From positions 1 to 6,221 of the forward strand of contig DKNL01000072.1 in assembly GCA_002474325.1 (NCBI GenBank): DNA of 6,221 nt, given 5' to 3'. Under the pieces are notes generated by a model. It ran no database searches. It saw only the letters and a list, made by a program, of their open reading frames with translations, and was not told the origin of the DNA. Of the stretch, positions 1 to 5,443 are shown piece by piece. The DNA comes from Opitutales bacterium UBA7389. Its GTDB lineage: Bacteria; Verrucomicrobiota; Verrucomicrobiia; Opitutales; Opitutaceae. A program made the position numbers and the translations under genes. How positions within the stretch are numbered: the stretch's first letter is position 1; each line of letters starts with the position of its first letter.

Positions 1-180
1 TCATCACTTAGTAATGCGTGGTATTATGAAGGTTATAGAATGAAATTTGAATATTCGAATTTTTCATGTATACTGCTTGGAGAGACAGCAAAAGAAAGTG
101 CCGAGGAATCCTTAAATTTAAAGGCAAACCCGACAACGGAACTCCAGATGTCTAGCATTCGAATTTTAAGTGGGTGGTAG
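1..180 (+). CDS. Unidentified open frame, possible 3' end of an upstream gene
   Basis: Frame 1 is open from the window edge through 59 codons to a TAG at 178-180. The predicted residues include aromatic-rich stretches (AWYYEGYRMKFEY) and end with IRILSGW. I do not recognise a family. The composition differs from the rest of the window: 39 of the first 120 bases are G or C, about one third, whereas a sampled row of the downstream sulfatase is above one half. The frame ends 11 bases inside the sulfatase remnant that begins near 170, in a different frame, so the two are not one protein as written. It may be the C-terminus of a real gene, a short chance frame in A+T-rich non-coding DNA, or foreign DNA joined to the remnant. 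The upstream sequence would decide. Confidence 0.3.
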   Translation, partial: SSLSNAWYYEGYRMKFEYSNFSCILLGETAKESAEESLNLKANPTTELQMSSIRILSGW

Positions 181-499
181 CTACTATGGAAAGATAAACA
201 TGGATGTTGATGCGAGTCCTACCAAGGGCTTCCTCATTGAAGGCAAGAACGATCCCGAAATGGCCATTTACTGGAAGCTTTCCTTTGGTAAACGACCCGC
301 CGATGAGCTTTACGACTTGAGACTCGACGCGGTTCAAATACACAATGTCTATGATCGTGGCGAGTACGCGGATACCTTGAAACGGTCAAAGGAAAAACTA
401 TTTTCCGAACTCGAGCGTTACGAGGATCCAAGAATTTCCGGAGGCGGCGACGCCTTCAAAAGTTGCAAGTATGAGGGACGCCTTGTTCGTCAGCCCTGA
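170..499 (+). pseudogene. C-terminal remnant of a heparan N-sulfatase-like sulfatase
   Basis: This open frame encodes 109 residues that match only the C-terminal region of family S1 sulfatases. Typical words are DASPTKGFL, then FGKRPADELYDL, a degenerate version of the usual 'KDP..NNLA' segment (here RLDAVQIHNV), and the late YEDPRISGGGDAF. The entire catalytic N-terminal half, about 350-400 residues with the DD metal site and CxPxR motif, is missing. The first usable start is a GTG at 170, directly after an in-frame TAA, with no convincing ribosome-binding site and no signal peptide. The frame upstream has further stops at 41, 113 and 119. It cannot be an active sulfatase, and I read it as the leftover of a deletion or rearrangement. 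It ends 48 bp before the next sulfatase on the same strand, so the two may once have been a tandem pair. A less likely alternative is an assembly or frameshift artefact, but no catalytic half is visible in any upstream frame. Confidence 0.75.
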
Positions 500-547
500 G
501 GGCCTTGAAAGGCATGGGCCAAGATCTTTTAAATCAACATTACTATA

Positions 548-2047
548 ATGCATAAATACATTCTTCGACTCATTCCCCTCTTCCTATCCATATCGGCAGT
601 CGCCGCTGAGCGGCCGAATATTCTGTTCATCTCGGTCGATGACATGAACTGCGACTCGGTCGGCGAATACGGTAGCCCTTTGAAGGACATCACGCCGCAT
701 ATGGACCAGTTGGCGGCGGAAGGGATGCGCTTCGAATATGCCCATGTCATGGTGGGCAATTGCTACCCCGGGCGGAATGTGATGTTTTCGGGACGTACAT
801 CTCACAGCAACTTGGTCGAAGGATTCTATGCGATTCGAAATCCGCATTATCCGCACCTCGTCGATTTGATGAAGGAGGGAGGTTATTTCACCGGCATTTT
901 CGGCAAAGTGGGCCACACGACGCCTTACTCTCCCTATCCGTGGGATCTTATTATTGGCGAGGGCGAGGAGAAAGAAGACTATCACTTTAAAGACGCAGAC
1001 GCTTACTTTCGCAGTACCGTGAGGGGCATCGAGGCAGCAGAGAATGCGGAAAAGCCCTTCTGTCTCCTAATCAATATTTCCGACCCCCATTTGCCATTTT
1101 ATAAATGGAGCCGTCGTCAGGAGATAAAGGATCCCTACGTGCCGAGTAAGCTCTACACGCCAGAGGAGATTCCCGTTCCGGGTTACCTTCCCGACACTCC
1201 CAATGTGCGGAAAGAATTGTCGCACTACTACATGTCCGTCAGCCGGGCCGATGATTGCCTGGGCGAAACCTTGAGAGCCTTGGACGAATCGGGACAGGCG
1301 GACAACACGATTGTCATGTTTCTTTCCGATCACGGCATGCCCTTTCCTTTTGCCAAGACGTGCCTGTATCACCACAGCACCCGCACGCCTTGGATGGTCC
1401 GCTGGCCGGGGCAGATTAAGCCGGGAACGCATGATACGGATCACATGATTTCAGCGCTAGACTTGCTGCCGACGCTACTTGATGTAGCAGGTATCCAGCA
1501 TCCGCAAGGCCTCGAAGGTCGATCCTTCTATCAGGTTTTGAAGGGTAAGAAGCAGCCGGAGCTGGATCATGTATTCAAGGAATATAACGAAAGTTCGGGT
1601 CGCCGTCGCCATCCCATGCGAGGAGTTCAGTCCAAGCGTTTCAACTACATATTCAATCCGTGGGCTGCCGGGGGACGGAAATTCCAAGCGGCTGGACAAG
1701 GAACGCTCACCTATCGAGAAATGGTCGCCCTAGCGGAAACGGATTCTTTTACTGCGAAGTTGCTACAGCAATACGACTATAGAGTCGTGGAAGAGTTTTT
1801 CGATATCGAGAAGGATCCAGACAATTTAAACAATCTTATCGATAATCCCGATTACCAGGACGAGATCGCCGCTCATCGGGCTACCCTCGGCCAGTTTATG
1901 GAGAAGACCAAGGACCCCGTCTATCCAGCATTTCAGAAGCGGGACGACCCGAGCTATCTCGATGGATTCGTCGAAGCCTTGCAAACGGAGGCATTTCGGA
2001 GAAGAGACGCGGAGCGGGAGAGGCAGCAGCGCGAAAGTTCCAAGTAG
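548..2047 (+). CDS. Secreted sulfatase, heparan N-sulfatase-like, with CYPGR active-site motif
   Basis: This complete 499-residue enzyme is a type I sulfatase of the alkaline-phosphatase fold, which hydrolyses sulfate esters or N-sulfates using a formylglycine made from an active-site cysteine. Residues 1-20 form a signal peptide (basic start, then LIPLFLSISAVAA), so it acts in the periplasm or outside the cell. Visible catalytic features are ISVDDMN with metal ligands D31 and D32; the formylglycine site C72-Y-P-G-R76; GKVGH with K120 and H123; SDPH ending at H181; LSDHG with D261 and H262; and FAKTCLYHHSTRTPW with K270. The C-terminal FFDIEKDPDNLNNLIDNP segment and the TKDP word are typical of the family. 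The wording is closest to bacterial heparan N-sulfatase-like enzymes as I know them; the true substrate is unproven. The fourth motif position is Gly where Ser is usual. The tail after residue 482 is highly charged (RRRDAERERQQRESSK). The ATG at 548 is chosen because it gives a full signal peptide; no clear Shine-Dalgarno precedes it. Confidence 0.95.
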   Translation: MHKYILRLIPLFLSISAVAAERPNILFISVDDMNCDSVGEYGSPLKDITPHMDQLAAEGMRFEYAHVMVGNCYPGRNVMFSGRTSHSNLVEGFYAIRNPHYPHLVDLMKEGGYFTGIFGKVGHTTPYSPYPWDLIIGEGEEKEDYHFKDADAYFRSTVRGIEAAENAEKPFCLLINISDPHLPFYKWSRRQEIKDPYVPSKLYTPEEIPVPGYLPDTPNVRKELSHYYMSVSRADDCLGETLRALDESGQADNTIVMFLSDHGMPFPFAKTCLYHHSTRTPWMVRWPGQIKPGTHDTDHMISALDLLPTLLDVAGIQHPQGLEGRSFYQVLKGKKQPELDHVFKEYNESSGRRRHPMRGVQSKRFNYIFNPWAAGGRKFQAAGQGTLTYREMVALAETDSFTAKLLQQYDYRVVEEFFDIEKDPDNLNNLIDNPDYQDEIAAHRATLGQFMEKTKDPVYPAFQKRDDPSYLDGFVEALQTEAFRRRDAERERQQRESSK

Positions 2048-2131
2048 CGAATCCGCTGAAGTCGTTGGAGAGCGCGGATCAGCAAATGCCAGCACGGCAA
2101 CTCGCAAAGGTTGGGAGCGGTTGGCTACCAT

Positions 2132-2148
2132 CACGACGTCTTGTCGTG
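2132..2148. terminator. Hairpin in the convergent spacer, possible bidirectional terminator
   Basis: CACGAC (2132-2137) and GTCGTG (2143-2148) form a perfect 6-bp stem around a 5-base loop. It lies in the 158-bp spacer (2048-2205) between the stop of the + strand sulfatase and the stop of the - strand tctA, where a shared transcription end is expected. Neither side has a run of T, so it does not meet the usual intrinsic-terminator form. A second, weaker inverted pair, AAACAG at 2181-2186 and CTGTTT at 2210-2215, has a 23-base loop and reaches into the tctA end. I see no gene in the rest of this spacer. Confidence 0.35.
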
Positions 2149-2205
2149 GGCAATGCATCTCTGCAACCTTAGCGGTTCGAAAACAGTTTTATCACTTGCT
2201 CCTAA

Positions 2206-3705
2206 TTATCTGTTTGTAAGCCGGGTCACAGCTTTGAGCAGGTGATTGCCAAACAGTGATAGAACTAGCAGAATGAGTATCGCTATGGTTGTTGGACGCT
2301 CGAACAGGTAAGTCCATATTCCACCGCTAATCTGATAAGTGTATATGAACGAATCTTCAGCCATGCCCCCGAGAAGGATTCCTACTACTGCCGCGGGCAC
2401 CGAGTAGTCAAAGCGCTTAAATACCCAACCCAACAAAGAAAACACCATGACCGTAATTGGTCCGGACATATTGCCGGTCAGTCCGAACGCCCCAAATAGG
2501 GACAAAGCCAGTACTGACGGGACTAGATAGTTCATAGGCACCTTAACCACGTTGGCCAGCAGTGGAATGAAAAGCAGCCCGAGCCCGATTAGAAGAGCTG
2601 CCTGAGCGAAATTCGCGAAGATAATGGCGTAAACGATATCGGTTTCTTCGCGGATAAATTGGGGTCCTCCGGTAATATTGTGCATTGCGAAAGCCGCCAG
2701 CATCACCGCAGTTGCTCCTCCTCCAGGTATTCCTAAAGCGAGTAGGGTGGCTATTGATCCCGCTTCGGAGGTGCTATTAGCTGCCTCTGAAGCCACGATT
2801 CCTGCCGGATTGCCTTGTCCAAACGAGTCCGGTTCCTCGTTTTGCTTTTTAGCAACCATGTAGGAAATCAAATTAGCAATTGAAGAGCCAACACCGGGTA
2901 CTGATCCAATGAATACACCTATTAAACTTCCACGAATGATGCCCCAAGGATAAGTAATCGTCTTTTTTAATCCCGCCAAGATCGCTCCAATGCTGACCTT
3001 GCGTAGAGCTACGTCTGCCACGAGATACTTGGTGTTCACCAGGCGGAACAACTCTGAGGCGGCAAACATTCCGATCATCGCGGGAATTGCCGGGATGCCG
3101 TCAAGCAGGTAGGGGCTTCCCAGAGTGCCTCGGGCCACTCCAGCTTCACTGTAGCCGACCGTGCCAATCAGTATTCCAATTAGTCCTGAGATGATCCCTT
3201 TCAAAAGGCTTCCGCTACTCAGCGTTCCGATTAAAGTAATCCCCCAAAGTATAATTGCGGCCATTTCTGCCGGCCCCATTTTCAAAACCAGTTTGGAGAT
3301 CGGACCGATTAGTAGAAAGAGGATTCCATAACCGAGAAGAACTCCTATGCAGGAAGCTCCTAAAGCGATCCCTAGCGCTGTGTTGTGACCCCCTTTACGT
3401 GACATTGGGTATCCATCGAACGACGTCGCTATAGAAGACGATGTCCCGGGAATATTCATCAGGATGGCGGGTATGCTTCCGCCAAAGCTGCCTCCCGTGA
3501 AGATCGAAGTTAGAAACAACATGGCCTGCATGAAATCCATATAAAGGGTCGCTGGCAGGAAAATGGCCATAGCCATTGAGATTTGAAGTCCAGGCACCGC
3601 TCCGAACATCAGCCCAATTAGAATGCCTGGAATGATGATCAACCAGTTATAGGGGCTCGAAAAGAGTTGCGTTAGGCCGTCTAGAGCTGCCGATAGGTCG
3701 ATCAT
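2206..3705 (-). CDS. tctA: Tripartite tricarboxylate transporter large membrane subunit, TctA family
   Basis: This 499-residue polytopic inner-membrane protein is the translocation subunit of a TTT secondary transporter, which moves small carboxylates handed over by the TctC binding protein using an ion gradient. The length matches the family norm of about 500. Landmarks are GAVPGL (35-40); the glycine-rich GGSFGGSIPAILMNIPGTSSS around 71-91, then SFDGYPMSRKGG; a second pseudo-repeat with GSVPGVGSSIANLISYM (267-283); and AGIVASEAANSTSEAGS followed by LGIPGGGAT (301-332). About 10-12 hydrophobic segments are visible. The second-half motif reads ASEAANS where I would expect APEAANN, a mild divergence. 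The frame stays open upstream to an ATG at 3807. I choose the ATG at 3705 because it gives the usual TctA N-terminus, while the longer version adds a Cys/Arg-rich stretch lying inside tctB. The start overlaps the tctB stop as ATGA with no separate ribosome-binding site, so translation is probably coupled. Confidence 0.95.
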   Translation of the reverse strand: MIDLSAALDGLTQLFSSPYNWLIIIPGILIGLMFGAVPGLQISMAMAIFLPATLYMDFMQAMLFLTSIFTGGSFGGSIPAILMNIPGTSSSIATSFDGYPMSRKGGHNTALGIALGASCIGVLLGYGILFLLIGPISKLVLKMGPAEMAAIILWGITLIGTLSSGSLLKGIISGLIGILIGTVGYSEAGVARGTLGSPYLLDGIPAIPAMIGMFAASELFRLVNTKYLVADVALRKVSIGAILAGLKKTITYPWGIIRGSLIGVFIGSVPGVGSSIANLISYMVAKKQNEEPDSFGQGNPAGIVASEAANSTSEAGSIATLLALGIPGGGATAVMLAAFAMHNITGGPQFIREETDIVYAIIFANFAQAALLIGLGLLFIPLLANVVKVPMNYLVPSVLALSLFGAFGLTGNMSGPITVMVFSLLGWVFKRFDYSVPAAVVGILLGGMAEDSFIYTYQISGGIWTYLFERPTTIAILILLVLSLFGNHLLKAVTRLTNR

Positions 3706-4172
3706 GAAGGGAAAATCATCATGGGTAAGGGGTAGGGAAGCATAGCAGCGAAAAAGAGCGAAGCGACAGAAGCGAAAGACAGGGAGTAGCCGGCAACCCA
3801 TAGCCATCGACGCTCTCCATGAAGCGCCAGAAAAGCGGCGATAAAGAGCATGGTTCCAAGATCGAAACCCATCCAGGGGAGGGTTAGCGTGTAAGCGACA
3901 AAAAGGCTGATTACGGGAATCACGCTTTTCACCCGCTCGACCTTAGGCTCCTTAATAGGAGGCCGAATTAGCTGGCGGACGAACTGTATGAGGCAGAGTA
4001 GGAGCGTTATTACGGTGAACGGGAGAATTAGAATCAAATTCAGGATTTGCGTTGAAGCGCTCTTCGCATCCAAAAAATACCAGACAACCAAACCTGCGAG
4101 GACGACCAGGATCCCGAGATCTGCAATCTGGTGGCTTGCCAGCGCTTTAGCTTGGTGGCTCTTATACGTCAT
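3702..4172 (-). CDS. tctB: Tripartite tricarboxylate transporter small membrane subunit, TctB family
   Basis: This 156-residue membrane protein fits the small, poorly conserved TctB subunit that partners TctA. Four hydrophobic segments are visible, at about residues 17-34 (ADLGILVVLAGLVVWYF), 43-66, 84-115 broken near LPWMGF, and 125-147. A basic cytoplasmic loop (RQLIRPPIKEPKVERVK) separates segments 2 and 3. The phrase TLPWMGFDLGTMLF is typical of the family's C-terminal half. Identification rests as much on position as on sequence, because it sits between a clear tctC and a clear tctA, the common order. The stop overlaps the tctA start by 4 bases. The start follows tctC by 9 bp and has a good ribosome-binding site, listed separately. 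Confidence 0.9.
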   Translation of the reverse strand: MTYKSHQAKALASHQIADLGILVVLAGLVVWYFLDAKSASTQILNLILILPFTVITLLLCLIQFVRQLIRPPIKEPKVERVKSVIPVISLFVAYTLTLPWMGFDLGTMLFIAAFLALHGERRWLWVAGYSLSFASVASLFFAAMLPYPLPMMIFPS

Positions 4173-4178
4173 TATAAA

Positions 4179-4183
4179 TCCTT
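4179..4183 (-). promoter_or_regulatory. Ribosome-binding site of tctB overlapping the tctC stop
   Basis: Read on the - strand the junction is TAAGGATTTATAATG. The TAA is the tctC stop (4184-4182) and the AAGGA (4183-4179) is a Shine-Dalgarno with 6 bases to the tctB ATG (4172-4170). This supports the chosen tctB start and suggests that a ribosome finishing tctC can re-initiate on tctB. Confidence 0.7.
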
Positions 4184-5195
4184 AGGGTTTTAGAAGATAC
4201 GCGTAGTTCTCGAAGATAGAAAAGCTGTCCTCCATTATCTTCTGAGACCGTTCTGGGCCAATCCAACGCCGACCGATATCCGAATTGTCCAATTGCCGTT
4301 GGAGTTCCGGTTTTTCCAACGCTCGTTTAAAAGCGGATACAAGGGTATCGAAGCGCTCAGGATATTCGCGTTTGAATGCAGCAGTCGTAGCGAATCCTCG
4401 AGCCGAGCCGGGAAGCAAAGGCACTTGGATTCCTAGTGGTTTTAAAGATTCGTTGATTGGCGGAGCATTCCATGACTCGCTCACGCGTTCACTTACAATG
4501 GCCAGGGGTCGGATATACTCTCGAATCGGTTCTGAACCCTTCGCGCTAATGACGATAAAGTCGACTACTCCTCCGGCAACCGCCGCTCGAGCTTGGCCTC
4601 CACTATTGTAGGTGACCAGGTTCAGATTGCTCTGGGGAATCCCGAGTGTCTGCAAAAGCAGCTTGGCCATCAAGTGGCCCGCCGAACCTCGTACGACCGA
4701 TGCCCTTACGGCTTTCGGTTTATTACGAATCTCTTCAAGCAGTTCCGTGAGGTCGCGAAATCGAGATCCCTTGTGGAGGGCGATCAAATCCTCATCGAAC
4801 CATTGGAAATTGATATAAGCAAAATCGTCGATGGTATACTCAGCATTGCCCTCCAGAATTGTATTCAAGAGATAGGGTGAGAATGTGCTGGCTAATACCG
4901 TGTATCCATCGTCCGGTTCCCCTAGCGCATAGTTCGCTCCTAGAAGGGTACCGGCCCCCGCTTTATTGATCACTTTAACGGGTTGCCCCAACTCAATGGA
5001 TACGGTTGTGGAAATGGCCCGGGTCATTCGATCTGCGCTGCCCCCAACCCCAAAGGCAACTACAAAGCTCAGCGGTTTTACAGGGTAGTCATCCGCGAGG
5101 CATTGTTCCCCAAAAGATGTAAGACTAACCGACGCGAGCAGTAAGCTTCGGATGGCTTCCAGAATACGATGTCTTGATCTAATTGCCTGCTTCAT
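4182..5195 (-). CDS. tctC: TTT transporter periplasmic substrate-binding protein, TctC family
   Basis: This 337-residue exported protein captures the substrate in the periplasm and delivers it to TctAB. The N-terminus has a basic region (MKQAIRSRHR), a hydrophobic core (SLLLASVSLTSF) and a likely cleavage after CLA at residue 34. The Cys32 context (GEQC) is not a lipobox. The mature protein begins DDYPVKPLSFVVAFGVGGSADRMTRAI, the standard TctC first strand and glycine loop, with D55 at the position that in the family helps bind the ligand carboxylate. Further family words are GQPVKVINKAGAGTLLGANY, GYTVLAST, RGSAGHLMAKLLL (169-181) and TYNSGGQARAAVAGGVVDF (195-213). The loop reads VAFGVGG where VPFxxGG is commoner. 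It is first in the operon, transcribed away from the downstream sulfatase. The ATG at 5195 is chosen for the signal peptide; AGGG lies only 2 bases before it, so the ribosome-binding site is poor. The ligand cannot be read from sequence. Known TTT ligands are mostly carboxylates, and a sugar acid would suit the neighbours. Confidence 0.93.
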   Translation of the reverse strand: MKQAIRSRHRILEAIRSLLLASVSLTSFGEQCLADDYPVKPLSFVVAFGVGGSADRMTRAISTTVSIELGQPVKVINKAGAGTLLGANYALGEPDDGYTVLASTFSPYLLNTILEGNAEYTIDDFAYINFQWFDEDLIALHKGSRFRDLTELLEEIRNKPKAVRASVVRGSAGHLMAKLLLQTLGIPQSNLNLVTYNSGGQARAAVAGGVVDFIVISAKGSEPIREYIRPLAIVSERVSESWNAPPINESLKPLGIQVPLLPGSARGFATTAAFKREYPERFDTLVSAFKRALEKPELQRQLDNSDIGRRWIGPERSQKIMEDSFSIFENYAYLLKP

Positions 5196-5204
5196 TGCCC
5201 TAGC

Positions 5205-5218
5205 AAACCAAGCGGTTT
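5205..5218. promoter_or_regulatory. Short palindrome AAACC-AAGC-GGTTT just upstream of tctC
   Basis: AAACC (5205-5209) and GGTTT (5214-5218) form a 5-bp perfect inverted repeat with a 4-base centre, 10-23 bases before the tctC start. On the operon strand the context is TGAAACCGCTTGGTTTGC, which looks partly symmetric. It could be a repressor operator or a small mRNA hairpin over the poor ribosome-binding region. One copy of this size can arise by chance. Confidence 0.25.
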
Positions 5219-5219
5219 C

Positions 5220-5252
5220 AGCCCCGCTTGCCCAGTTTAATTCGATGGGGCT
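5220..5252. promoter_or_regulatory. Inverted repeat AGCCCC...GGGGCT in the tctC leader
   Basis: AGCCCC (5220-5225) pairs perfectly with GGGGCT (5247-5252) across a 21-base interval. On the + strand the right arm runs into TTTT (5252-5255), which would look terminator-like, but no + strand gene ends here. On the - strand it would fold in the leader of the tct transcript if the promoter lies beyond 5255. Its role is undetermined, and the loop is long for a stable hairpin. Confidence 0.2.
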
Positions 5253-5325
5253 TTTGCGCTGCCATCGGATTTGAGTAAAAAGCGCGGACTTTGCTAATCG
5301 AGGTCTTCTTAAGGGATGAAGCGGG

Positions 5326-5353
5326 TTGTAGCTTGATATTTTGGATGTATAAA
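5326..5353 (+). promoter_or_regulatory. Possible promoter for the right-hand sulfatase
   Basis: TATAAA (5348-5353) matches five of six bases of the -10 consensus. TTGTAG (5326-5331), 16 bases upstream, matches only the first three bases of the -35 consensus. This would place transcription start near 5360, about 85 bases before the sulfatase ATG. The site lies in the A+T-rich part of the divergent spacer (5196-5443), where a promoter is needed. Whether this organism uses these consensus elements is assumed. I could not pick a convincing - strand promoter for the tct operon in the same spacer. Confidence 0.25.
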
Positions 5354-5383
5354 TGAGTGGGCTAATTGTCTATATTTCTAAAA

Positions 5384-5393
5384 AGAGGAGGAG
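5384..5393 (+). promoter_or_regulatory. Orphan Shine-Dalgarno-like purine tract AGAGGAGGAG
   Basis: The tract contains a full AGGAGG, complementary to the usual 16S rRNA tail, and is the strongest such match I noticed in the spacer. No ATG, GTG or TTG follows at the proper distance; the downstream bases read TTTATTATTAGAC. The sulfatase start at 5444 is 50 bases further on. An ATG at 5353 reads through the tract in another frame to 5511, but that 52-codon frame looks incidental. Confidence 0.3.
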
Positions 5394-5443
5394 TTTATTA
5401 TTAGACTTCTCATCAACGGCTCTGAGTAACATATCATTGAGTT

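Noticed and set aside
500..530. Terminator between the sulfatase remnant and the complete sulfatase (GCCTT-GA-AAGGC, then TTTT at 527-530)
   Set aside because: The loop would be only 2 bases, or the stem 4 bp, and the T-run is 13 bases away, so it is not a credible intrinsic terminator.
544..549. Perfect TATAAT at the start codon of the complete sulfatase
   Set aside because: It overlaps the ATG itself, has no -35 partner at the right distance, and would place transcription start inside the signal peptide codons.
1962..2219. 85-codon + strand frame across the end of the complete sulfatase and the convergent spacer
   Set aside because: Its first part is a shifted reading of the sulfatase tail and the rest lacks any recognisable feature or ribosome-binding site.
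3706..3807. 34-residue N-terminal extension of tctA from the ATG at 3807
   Set aside because: It lies wholly inside the tctB frame, reads as an atypical Cys/Arg-rich stretch, and the ATG at 3705 gives the standard family N-terminus with an ATGA overlap.
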